Position numbers and translations under genes: made by a program | The notes under the pieces: generated by a model | Told to the model about the DNA's origin: nothing | Seen by the model: the letters and a program-made list of their open reading frames with translations, nothing else | Database searches by the model: none | Assembly: GCF_028502605.1 (NCBI RefSeq) | Contig: NC_079234.1 | Coordinates: 4,154,001-4,218,000, forward strand | Source of the DNA: Trichoderma breve | Taxonomy: Eukaryota > Ascomycota > Sordariomycetes > Hypocreales > Hypocreaceae | Length of the DNA stretch: 64,000 bases | Direction: 5' to 3' | Shown here: in pieces, positions 33,299 to 43,131 of the stretch | Numbering within the stretch: the first letter of the stretch is position 1 | Layout: the number at the start of each line of letters is the position of its first letter

Positions 33299-35076
33299 TC
33301 AATGAATAGCTTGCTGAACCCTTGGATAGACCCTGACCATCTCTTGATATAGCTCGGGGTGGTCTCTTATCATGACCTGGGGATCCCAGCCCGCGGCAAC
33401 AAAGATGGTGTCAATACCACTGCCAAGAGGGGTCGTGAAGACGTGCCCGATCTGGAAGCCAATCAAGAACGCGTAGGCCATAACAACGGCAGTGAAGCCT
33501 CCATTGCTATTATATGGGGGGTCGGTCTCGAGGAGGTACAAATAGGCAAAGAGGGCGCACGCATAGCCGATGAAGATGGCGCCGAAAGAGAGAACCGGAC
33601 CGACAAGACAGTCCTACTGTGTGTTAGCGATGGCTGACTGACGGGATGCGATTGTATGACTTACGTTGACTAGAGCATCAATGCCGCGATCCTTAATCAT
33701 TCTCCAGGTGTCCTTGGCTGACGCAATGTAGGCTTTGCCATAGAGGGCAATGTGACAAAATGCGTATCGATTGACAAAGCGCACAGCCCATTCGATGATG
33801 GCTAATATGCAGCTCAGGATGCAGAAAATAGCATAGGCAGCCCAGCCGCCAACACCACCCTCGTTAGCACCCTGAGATCGAGCAACACTGCACAATTGCT
33901 TCAGAAACTGGATAAAGGCTACTATGAGACTGCCAAAGCAGATGGAGCCAAAGCTGTAGGTGAGCGCTCTTTTGGCAGCACCGCGTGTCGCTTTCTTGGG
34001 AAAGTTATGAGGAGAGAAATACCAAGATCCATAAACACCAGCGATGATGGTATGGATGGTACTCTTTAACCATTCGGAGATCCAGAACATGGCGAATGTC
34101 ACATAGACGACCAGGCCAATCACCTTTCCATGGCTACAGTTGTTTCCCGAGACAGAGCATCGTGGGTTGTCGGGCGAGGGTTCGTAAGAGACGTAAATTG
34201 CGACAAGCGTAACCGAAAACCAAGCAGCCAATGCTGTCGCGAAGAGACCTCCGATGAGACTGACAAGGTAGACATGGCCGTATTTCTTACTTACGTCAAT
34301 ACTCGTCTTGAGCATTAGGGCTGAGAAGGGAATCCGGCCAATCCAGGTCCAGAAAGCGAATATGAGGAAGACTGCAAAGATGAGGAACACTATGCCCGCA
34401 GACCAGTATCCCCTAATCAAATAGTATATGGCTGTACCGAGTGCCCATGCAAGATTGAGGATGCCAGTGATCCAGATGAATGCTTTAGGGAAGAGGCGCG
34501 CCAGCCAGACGTATCCGTACGAAAAGACGAAGGCGATGACCAAACAAAAGGCGAACAGTATAATGGTATTGCTATTCAACGAGAAACTGTTGATATCATC
34601 GTAGATGCCGTGGCCATCGAAGCCCTTTGTGTAGCCGTGAATCGCGAGACCTGAGATGGCCACATATCCTGCGAAAGCAAGGATGAACTGTGACACAAGT
34701 ACTCCAGTTAGCCGACACGACATGTTTAGAGGACGCGATTTAGTGAAAGAAAACGTACAAGAAGTCCCGCCCACCAATCATTGTACTTTGGCTTTTCAAG
34801 CTTGAAGGCGTCGTTGAACGAGTATTTCTCGTCGTGGACTTGTGGAGGATTGAAGCTGTAAGGCGGAGGCGGTCCATACGGATGATCTTGGTAGCCGTTG
34901 ACAGGCTGCTGGTTGCCGTTGTATGCTGGATTGTAGGCGGCGGTATTGTTGTTGTTATTGTTGTATCCCTGGTTCTGATATTGATTCTGGCCTTGATCCT
35001 GGTACTGCGGATGTTGCTGCTGTTGCTGCTGTTGCTGCTGGGGATCGCCCTGCAGGTACTTGTCCGCCTCACCCAT
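33299..35076 (-). CDS. PNS1: Choline transporter-like protein, Pns1 type
   Basis: Exons 35076-34759, 34687-33665 and 33613-33299 give 551 residues. The cytosolic N-terminus is low complexity, with a polyQ run (nine Q, mostly CAG) followed by Q/N/Y- and Asn-rich text and a PPPPYSF motif. It leads into the conserved KPKYNDWWAGLLFILAFAGYVA start of the transporter. About ten membrane helices follow, with the CTL/DUF580 hallmarks GSICFGSLIVAFIQ and the YAFCHIALYGKAYIASAKDTWRMI block, then the final helix LVGPVLSFGAIFIGY. Yeast Pns1 is a plasma-membrane protein of unclear substrate; animal relatives carry choline or ethanolamine. The introns fall at usual positions. Confidence 0.93.
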
Positions 35077-35707
35077 TGTGGCGCATCAAATTGGACTTTT
35101 GCTGCTGATGGCGGCGAGAGTAAAAGCTGGCCTGTATCTGTACAGTCGCAGAGCCTCAATGGTAATAAAACAGGGAGAGGTGAAGAAGGGAGGAGACCAA
35201 GACGGCACAGAGCGTAGAAGGGAGTGATCCATTCTTGAGCTGCAAACAGCTGTAGGTTCCCGCTGTAAGTGCATGAGGTCATGGCGCCACAGAGGCTCGG
35301 TTAGTGGCTTCCGATCGTGAAGCGAGTGGCCGCCATTCGCTGGATTACAGCGCCTCGGGGGATCTCCATCCACTGCACGATCGGGGCCATTTCAGCACTA
35401 ACAGCAATGTGGCGATCGCACGTTCGCATAATCGGCACTCTCTTATCTTGGCTATCGATTAAAGCACGTGTTTGAGGGCGCATCTCCTGCTTTTTCTCGA
35501 AAGTTTAATCTTCCAGGAGGACAGTGCATGTGATTTGCTCTCCAGAGTTTCAAGATTCTATTTTCTTTACATGTACTTTATACAGACACACGTACGGAGT
35601 ACTGTGAGGCTTAAATGCCATGAAGATGTTCCAGACTCAACACGTTGCTTCGTGCCTTACCAGCGCCTCTGATCAATGGCTAACCCGTCATCACTTTATA
35701 CATGTAT
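35077..35707. other. Intergenic between transporter and alcohol dehydrogenase
   Basis: Promoter of the Pns1-type gene and 3' flank of the dehydrogenase. A TACGGAGTAC word is at 35593-35602. No ORF supported. Confidence 0.45.
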
Positions 35708-37075
35708 TCATTCAGAAGATGCCACGCTTTCCCACGACAAAACTGGCTTAATCACCTGAAGGCCAACGATTAGTCATTTCAACAACACTGGGAACACTTC
35801 CAGCCCCGTAGAGCTATGCATAACCTAGAATAAGAACATCAATCTTACCTTTCCAGTCTTCAGATCCTCCAAAGCTTGATCCAATTGTTCGGCTGGATAG
35901 ACTTTGGACAGTTTGTCCACAGGAAATTTGCCCTGCTTGTACAACTCAACAAGCCGCGGAATCATCTGTTACCAAGAAGCGTCAGTTAGAGTTGCTTACA
36001 TGTACCCAGGTTGACATTTCATACCTCGTGAGGATTTGAAGATCCTTCAATAACGCCTACAATCTTCTTGCAGGAGGTCAACACGTCCAGTCCGTTGATC
36101 TTGAGATCGGCGTCTGGCGGTAGCGCGCCAACAAGAGCCAATGTTCCCCCATGGGCCAGCGCTTTCACTGATGCTTCTGCGAGAATGGCTATTCCTGTTG
36201 CCTCGACTATCATGTCAACTCCGTCCGGGAAGATACTTCGGATGCCCTCGTTGATGTCCTGGAATGCGCTAGAGTTGATGGTATGAGTGGCTCCAAGGCT
36301 AGTCGCCATTTGAAGCTTTTCATCAACAATATCGACAGCTATAATCTGCGCGACTCCAAGCGCTCGAGCCGCCATCAAAGCAGCAAATCCCACAGCGCCC
36401 ATACCAACGACTGCAATCGTGTCGGATTGCTTCGGTTGCAATGCATTAAATACCGTTCCTGCTCCAGTCAGATAGCCGCATGATAACGATGGCAAGCAGG
36501 AGAGGTTGTCTTCAAGACACAACCCGGCTTTCACCACAGAGCTCTCTGGAACTATCATCAACTTGCTCAAAGATGACTGTCCAAAAAATTGCGCAAATAC
36601 CGGCGTTCCATCTGGAAGAGAGGCTGGCGAGTTCATTCCAAGACCAACCCGGCCGGTTTTGATGAAGTTGACCTCTGTCATACGGGTACAACTTCCAAGC
36701 TTCCCCTCTCGGCAATATCGACATTGTTGGCATGCATGGAACGATAGGATGACGATGTCACCAGGGAGTATACTTCGATTAGAAACACCCAATCCAATTT
36801 TGCGCACCACTCCAACACCTTCGTGGCCTAGAATGGCAGGATAGCCACCAACGGGCATGCCACCATGTTGAACCACGATATCCTAACGAAAATGAGTATA
36901 CAGACGCGCGAAGATGGGCGGCAATACGGACCGTATGGCATAGGCCGGTATACAAGATCTCCACAAGAACCTCATGGCTCTGTATTTCGTCTAGTAAAAT
37001 ATCTTGGAGAACAAACGGAGCGCCTTTCTTCTCAACAACGTAAGCCTTTGTCGGAATGCTCTTGAGGTCGTGCAT
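35708..37075 (-). CDS. Zinc-dependent alcohol dehydrogenase (aryl/benzyl-alcohol type)
   Basis: Exons 37075-36932, 36882-36025, 35965-35849 and 35755-35708 give 388 residues. It oxidises an alcohol with NAD(P). Catalytic zinc ligands are visible (Cys46 in GLCHTD, then GHEGVGVV, and CGYLTGAG), as are the four structural-zinc cysteines in [15 protein letters not shown] and the Rossmann motif [15 protein letters not shown]. The [17 protein letters not shown] and pocket text match the aryl-alcohol/benzyl-alcohol and NDMA-type group of the MDR family. The first intron has an unusual donor (ACG|GTCCGT). The last exon is only 16 codons. It heads a group with a glycohydrolase-fold protein, permeases and an FAD oxidase. 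Confidence 0.9.
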
Positions 37076-37817
37076 ATTGAGTCAAATGTAAAAAAAAACC
37101 GATATTGATTGGTCGGTTCAACTCTAAGACTGCACGGCATTCCGAAACTTAAAAATTCAAGATGGCTTTATAAGAACATATTATATGTGCTCTCAATAAC
37201 GTATTAACTCATGATAACTCAAACAGGAGATCATTCACGTTACCCCGACATCTTCCACTGATATCATGAGACTAAACGGCAGTTCGAGTCGGGTGTTGCG
37301 TCAACAAGGACCGGCTAAAGACGTCGGATACGATCTTGGGGTAACAGGGGTTTCACATGCGATTAAAGGCTGTCAAACGCGTTATCCTCCACTTATGCGC
37401 TCTTAATTTGCAAACTAAAAATCGTTTCGTGAATTAGCTGAGTGACCTAACTCTTTTGATGTACATGCATGTAGATAGTTTGGGTTCTGAGGTAGGCTTT
37501 CGTAGTGATTGTCGAATTAACTCAACTGCGTACATCTTTCAGTGGCATATTGCGGACCGCCTACGGACCGAGCCAAATATTGGATCTAAGAAGGAAAACC
37601 GGCAGATATCTCGTGCTGAGATATACCTACACAGTTCAATTAAATATGAACTAGGTGTGCTGCGTATTAACCTCTGGTATGTACCTCTGAATAGCTATCT
37701 CTGGTCTATGACGCTAGATCTCGTGCAAACCATCACACCAGGCGAAGACAACTAGAAGATTGGCTAAAAATGTCATTATCGATTTGATCCTCGAGCTTGC
37801 TATTCCAAAGTTGTAGA
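37076..37817. other. Spacer between dehydrogenase and glycohydrolase genes
   Basis: No gene supported in 742 bp; AT-rich, with a 99-codon frame from 37456 that has no domain. Confidence 0.45.
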
Positions 37818-39944
37818 TTATGCCGAGGAACTGGGCGCAACTATAAAAGAATCCGCCGACACACACCCATCTGTTGCTATAAGTCCGATACCTCCCGATG
37901 CATACTGATTATCGGCAATCTGTAATTCCACATTACCGACACGAACTCGGATCAAATCATTACAAGCCGTTAGAATCACTTTGTACTTTTGATCCAGGTC
38001 CCACGGAAACGCCTCGCTTGCGAGTTCAATTCTCTGTGCGTCCAGCGCCTTGACCAAGGTAATTCTTTTGTCTTCAGTGAAGAATACCGCGTAGTAGCGA
38101 TTAAGGCCTTGAACTCTTATGGCTACACCAGCTGGAGCACCGAATTTGATCATGAAGTTGGGTACCGTGACGCTGTAGTTATCCCACTCTCGTGTACCAT
38201 ATGTAATAATGCCCTCACCCTGTCCTTGGGCAATGATGAATGATGATGTGCTGAAGTTATCGGCACCATTGACCCAGGCCCGGCGCCAAAATTCGCATGG
38301 CTCTTGTAGGGGTTTACGAACTACCATGTTCGGCACACCTGTCCAGGAGAGGCTATCAAGCCAAACGGTACCTCTATAGGTAGTTGCTGTGCTGGGACTT
38401 AGGGCAATACCGATTTTCTGAATAGGCTGGCTATCAATTTCGTCCGGGATCGTCCAGTCCAATAAGGATTCTTCTCCTGGTTTCAGTGTAGCGGAGGGTC
38501 CATCTACTGTAACCAATTCGTCATTCCGACTGTATACTTTCAGCCTCAACTCAACGACTACCTGGCCATCCCCCTCGCTGCTGGCTCTTATTTTGGCTGT
38601 AACTGTCTGCCCAGGATACACCAGTGGTGATGCCATCAACTCATATGTCTTCATGTATAAAACCTCTTTGGGGGTAAAGGTCTGAGTAAGGATTTCAAGC
38701 TGGTCTTGTCCCTGGTCAAAGTTTTCCACATCGATGGCTAGTCCGGGACCATGCTGGTCGTCAACTCTTTGCTGCAGCGTAGCCGAGATGCTCTGCTGAG
38801 CACCAGACGGTCGTGAAAGTTGAAAGCCTTGGGTACTTCCTGGGAGGCTAAAATGGAATTGCGCACCACCTTTAGGAGGCTCAAGTGTTTTATAACCAGC
38901 CAGACGTCGGCCAATGTTTGCGATATCGTATGAGATTCGGACAGCATTGTTGATAGAATACCCACCATCCGCGCTTGAGATGAGAGCACGATCTGCCAAA
39001 GGGCCTCGCCAGTCATACGGTCCCTGGAATGCAGAGAGTCCGAGCATCGTGGCTACAAGACAGCCCACGTTACCAGAGTTGCAATCCGTGTCCCAGCCGC
39101 AAGTATTGATAATGTGCATGGCCTCGTCGAAATCGGTACTGGCGTAGAGTACAGCCATTACCATAATGGCATGATTAGGGATGACGTGACATACTCCATG
39201 GAACTTGTCATACCCATGTGAATCCTCTATACGCTGGCGAGTCTTCATCCAGTCTCCATCTTCTGCGACCCAATCTCGAACTTTGCCTATCACACGGGCA
39301 ATGAGAGAATCTCTAGGAATGACAGAGAGGCCAATATCTAGAAGGTGATTGATATCCTTCGAGACAAAGGCTTCTGCTTCCATTGCAGCCCACAGTTGGG
39401 CCGCATATACAGACTCCCCGTCATGGCTCACTGAACCGGCGGCGCGCGCAAGTTTGGCTGCTAGTTGAGGATTGCCAGGAGCAACCAAAGCCCAACCATC
39501 GATGAAGATTTGTGCACCTATCTGTTCGGCGACGGTTTTGCCGTTTGTTTTAATAGAGCCGCTAAGTGGTGCAGGTATTCCTCGCTTCAAGTTCAAAAAG
39601 GCTGTGTGTTCTGTTGACATGCCTCGGCCTCCCCACCAGAATATTGTTCGATGTTCAATAACATTGTTCAGCCATGTTTTGCCAATGTCTTCTGATGAGA
39701 TTTCGGGAGAGTAGTCATGTTCCTCTAGTGCCCTGACGAACTGAAATGTGCCCGAGACGTCGTCGTCAGTAACAACAAGAGGATCGCCGACTTTTTCATG
39801 AACATAACCCCGAATGTGGCCAAGTTCTTCAATTATCCTCTGGTGAGTCCAGCCTTCGAAGGGCCGTCCAACATATACACCGATGAGTTTACCGAGTACT
39901 CCAGCATAAACTCTCTCTAGGTAATCTTCTGGTATGTTCGACAT
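37818..39944 (-). CDS. ADP-ribosylglycohydrolase-fold protein with C-terminal beta-sandwich modules
   Basis: A single exon of 708 residues from ATG 39944 (MSNIPED). Residues about 1-350 are a DraG/ADP-ribosylglycohydrolase domain with both metal-binding clusters: VVTDDDVSGTFQ and GWDTDCNSGNVGCL, plus AGVLGKLIGVYVGRPFEGW at the start and SVSHDGESVYAAQLWAA. The second half looks like two beta-rich modules. One is galactose-binding-like (LVYPGQTVTAKIRA..VVVELRLKVYSRND..TVWLDSLSW). The other is a LamG/concanavalin-like end with NYSVTVPNFMIKFGAPAGVAIRV and GGIGLIATDG. Such chimeras occur in fungi and bacteria, and their substrate is not established. A glycosylated or ribosylated small molecule is more plausible than protein ADP-ribose, given the sugar-binding modules. 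No signal peptide. Divergent from an MFS sugar permease. Confidence 0.85.
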   Translation of the reverse strand: MSNIPEDYLERVYAGVLGKLIGVYVGRPFEGWTHQRIIEELGHIRGYVHEKVGDPLVVTDDDVSGTFQFVRALEEHDYSPEISSEDIGKTWLNNVIEHRTIFWWGGRGMSTEHTAFLNLKRGIPAPLSGSIKTNGKTVAEQIGAQIFIDGWALVAPGNPQLAAKLARAAGSVSHDGESVYAAQLWAAMEAEAFVSKDINHLLDIGLSVIPRDSLIARVIGKVRDWVAEDGDWMKTRQRIEDSHGYDKFHGVCHVIPNHAIMVMAVLYASTDFDEAMHIINTCGWDTDCNSGNVGCLVATMLGLSAFQGPYDWRGPLADRALISSADGGYSINNAVRISYDIANIGRRLAGYKTLEPPKGGAQFHFSLPGSTQGFQLSRPSGAQQSISATLQQRVDDQHGPGLAIDVENFDQGQDQLEILTQTFTPKEVLYMKTYELMASPLVYPGQTVTAKIRASSEGDGQVVVELRLKVYSRNDELVTVDGPSATLKPGEESLLDWTIPDEIDSQPIQKIGIALSPSTATTYRGTVWLDSLSWTGVPNMVVRKPLQEPCEFWRRAWVNGADNFSTSSFIIAQGQGEGIITYGTREWDNYSVTVPNFMIKFGAPAGVAIRVQGLNRYYAVFFTEDKRITLVKALDAQRIELASEAFPWDLDQKYKVILTACNDLIRVRVGNVELQIADNQYASGGIGLIATDGCVSADSFIVAPSSSA

Positions 39945-41470
39945 GATAAGTGTAGCTCTCAAATGCAACGCTTTGGAGAGATTTCAGTTCATCAACATCT
40001 GTAGCGTAAAATAATACGCCTAAACTCCTTACTGCAACGGTCTTCCTCTCACACTTATGGCTTCAATAAACGCGAATAGAATGCACTAATTGCGAGAGCA
40101 AGCCGGGATCGGAGACCGGAGATCATCTTTGTCTCGGGGCCGTCATCTCAAGAGCATGGCAGCGCCTTCTCCGCATTTAATGCGTGAGGCTTCCCCGCAG
40201 ACCCAATCTCCATGATTAATCCCGGGAGAGGAGGGGCGCCGAACTGCATCCAATGAGGTGATGGGCCGAAGCTTGTATTACCCAATTACCCCAGACTCGT
40301 CGTATTCTGATGTGTCGTAGTCTAATACAGCAAGAAATTAGATACAATGCTTCAAGAGATTTCATTTGTCATAAGAGTCTCATGTTAATATCGCTTTGGC
40401 TGCTGGTATTTGAATGTTGTAAACATCCGACAGCCTTAGATACTCTTTGCTAGACTTTTGGTTTGTGATGCTTCTTGACAAAGGCGCTCTCTTGGTGGAT
40501 TGTCGCATCAAGCCGGCTTCTTGTGAAACTGCTACATCAGACAAAATAGTAACTACTGTTCGTATTTTAACCCCTCAGCTGCTTGATCGGCACGCCATTA
40601 TGCAAACGTGGATTAGATTACATATCGATTAATTGACGAGAAAGCAGACTTTAGCCGAACTATGGTTCGATAGTCGTGTTCACGGTTTTCTTATCCCCAC
40701 GGACATCGATCATGCAGCTCTTTCAAATACTAACTCGAACTTTATGACCCCCAACCTAGCTGCCGAAGTCATTACCGGCTTGCAGTTGTTCACTTGTATC
40801 AAGTCCGACGGCGTGATCTCCGCTTTCATCAACGAACTGATGTGACGGTGGCATTTAAACGCGTGGGAGTTGATACATCTGCTCAGTGGGTATTCAGATA
40901 CAAGATAATATCGATGTGGTACCGTAACTGGGTCAATTCAATGTATTTCTGGGTATAAAATCACTGAGTAGATGAAGTGGTGGATTGAAGTTGCGATTAC
41001 GCGTATCTATTCGTGATGTAATCTGGCATGAGGCATCTCTGAATGCTGAGTGTTTTCATGTACTGTATCTACGCATAATAGAAGGGCGACATGTAAGTAA
41101 TTAATAATTGGTAAAAGCTTAATTTACATGCCATTTAACCAGCCGAATTTCCTTAACATCCAAGGCTTTGGCGATACCGGAATCCTCCTTCGGACCTGAT
41201 TCCTGTGACATGGATCTGAAGTTTTGCGGGGGAGGATTCAGGCTTCCCCATGGGGAACCTCGCATGGGATCTTCTTCTCCGGCATTCTCATAGACTAATC
41301 TTTGCAGACTAAATCGGTATAGAAGCAGGTAAACAGGGTGCCATCCAAAACTTGGTATAAAACCTACAACATTGTACATGTGATACGCGAGAATTCTCCT
41401 CCCCGTTCCTTAACGGTCATTATTTCTTATGGAAGAAACTTTTCAGGTATTTTTCATTGACTAAATTATC
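39945..41470. promoter_or_regulatory. 1.5 kb divergent intergenic region
   Basis: Holds the promoters of the glycohydrolase-fold gene and the permease. A TATA box (TATAAAA, 41356-41362) sits 109 bp before the permease ATG, and a GCGGGG CreA-like motif is at 41226-41231. A frame at 40447-40845 interrupted by one stop is discussed under findings. Confidence 0.5.
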
Positions 41471-43093
41471 ATGGCTGTCACACCGGAGCGTGAAGATGTT
41501 CTTGATGAATATGTGGACATCGACCCAGCGGCAGCCATCGCGACAGATGATGAGCACTCTCTGTCCATCAAAGAGGCCTTCAAACGCTACCCATCGTCAG
41601 TGTTTTGGGCCATTGCAATGTCTCTGACCATTGTAATGGAAGGCTACGACACAATTCTCATTGGTAGCTTATTTGCATACCCCTCATTTGTCGATAAATA
41701 CGGTGTCTATGAGTCGAATCTAGGGCAGAAAAGCATCACTGGCGCTTGGCAGGCAGGACTCGTCAACGCTTCTTCATGCGGTGCCGTTATAGGCCTCGTC
41801 ATTAACGGCTATGTGACAGAGAAATTCGGTCACCGCATTGTTACAATGACTGCTCTTATTGTAATGTCGGCCTTCATCTTTATCACCTTCTTTGCTCCGT
41901 CCATCCAGGTTCTCACAGCTGGTCAAGTCTTGGTCGGCATCCCATGGGGCATCTTTGCGATAATGGGATCTGCATATTCCTCAGAAGTGTGTCCCTTGGC
42001 TCTGAGAGGTTATTTAACTTCTTTTGTCAATATTTGTTGGGTCATTGGCCAGTTCGTGGCTGCTGGAGTCCTTCAAGGTCTGGTTAGCAATAACACGGTG
42101 TGGTCATTCAGGATTCCGTTCGCCATTCAATGGGCATGGCCGATTCCTCTGTTCATTCTTGCTCTTCTAGCTCCAGACTCGCCGTGGTGGCTCGTCCGCA
42201 AAGGTCGGCTGGCTGATGCAGAGAAGTCCATCCGCAAACTGTCATCTGGTTTGACAGATACGCAAGTCAAGCAGAAACTTGCCATGATGGTCCATACCGA
42301 CAAGTTTGAAAAGGCGGTTCAGGCTGAGTCGAGCTATCGCGACTGTTTCAAGGGCACCAACCTTCGTCGAACTGAAATCGCCTGCATGATACTCTCAGCA
42401 CAGACACTTCCTGGAGAGGCAATGTGTTATAGCGCATCATATTTCTTCACGCAAGCAGGGCTACCATCTGCTGATGCATACAAACTAAATCTCGGAAGCA
42501 TTGCGCTCGCCTTCATCGCTACCTGCTTGTCATGGGTTCTCATGACTTTCTTTGGGCGTCGAACACTTCTAATCACCGGCCTAGGCCTCCTAACGCTGGA
42601 CTTACTTGTCATCGGCTGCCTATCATACGCAGCGGGATCATCAGCTCAATGGGCTCAATCAGCACTTGCTATGCTTTGGTTGGGAATTTACTCGGCCACT
42701 CTTGGCCCTCAGTCATTTGCCTTGGCTGCTGAAATTTCTGCCACGCGTTTGCGATCACAAACAATTTCTCTGGCTCGAAATGCTTACAACGTTGTAAATA
42801 TTGTTGACAATACTGTCGAGTCTTATCTCATTAATCCCACGGAAGCCAATTTGAAAGGGAAGACGGCGTTCTTCTGGTTCGGCCTTGGGGTCCTCACAAC
42901 AACGTGGGCAGTATTCAGGCTCCCGGAGACCAAGAATCGAACATACGAAGAACTAGACGTATTATTCGAAAGACATGTTCCGGCATGGAAATTTTCGTCT
43001 GCTCAAATCGACGTCGTGGCAGAAACCGAGATTATACAGGCAGGCGAAAAGGGCGACAAAGCACAACAGATCGAGTTTGCAGAAGCAGTTTAA
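41471..43093 (+). CDS. MFS sugar transporter (maltose/alpha-glucoside permease type)
   Basis: A single exon of 540 residues with 12 predicted membrane helices. Signature elements of the sugar-porter family are GHRIVTMTALIVM in loop 2-3, PDSPWWLVRKGR after helix 6, FFGRRTLLITGLGLL in loop 8-9 and the end motif RLPETKNRTYEELDVLFE. The N-terminal SIKEAFKRYPSSVFWAIAMSLTIVMEGYDTILIGSL is characteristic of the fungal MAL/alpha-glucoside branch. The substrate cannot be fixed from sequence: disaccharides, or glycosides in general, are possible. It converges on the FAD oxidoreductase with only 38 bp between stop codons. Confidence 0.92.
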   Translation: MAVTPEREDVLDEYVDIDPAAAIATDDEHSLSIKEAFKRYPSSVFWAIAMSLTIVMEGYDTILIGSLFAYPSFVDKYGVYESNLGQKSITGAWQAGLVNASSCGAVIGLVINGYVTEKFGHRIVTMTALIVMSAFIFITFFAPSIQVLTAGQVLVGIPWGIFAIMGSAYSSEVCPLALRGYLTSFVNICWVIGQFVAAGVLQGLVSNNTVWSFRIPFAIQWAWPIPLFILALLAPDSPWWLVRKGRLADAEKSIRKLSSGLTDTQVKQKLAMMVHTDKFEKAVQAESSYRDCFKGTNLRRTEIACMILSAQTLPGEAMCYSASYFFTQAGLPSADAYKLNLGSIALAFIATCLSWVLMTFFGRRTLLITGLGLLTLDLLVIGCLSYAAGSSAQWAQSALAMLWLGIYSATLGPQSFALAAEISATRLRSQTISLARNAYNVVNIVDNTVESYLINPTEANLKGKTAFFWFGLGVLTTTWAVFRLPETKNRTYEELDVLFERHVPAWKFSSAQIDVVAETEIIQAGEKGDKAQQIEFAEAV

Positions 43094-43131
43094 AATAGTT
43101 TATTATAGGACAAACATGCTGGAATTAGCTC

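Noticed and set aside
41119..41379. 86-codon minus-strand ORF with ATG
   Set aside because: It overlaps the TATA box and promoter of the sugar permease and has no recognisable domain.
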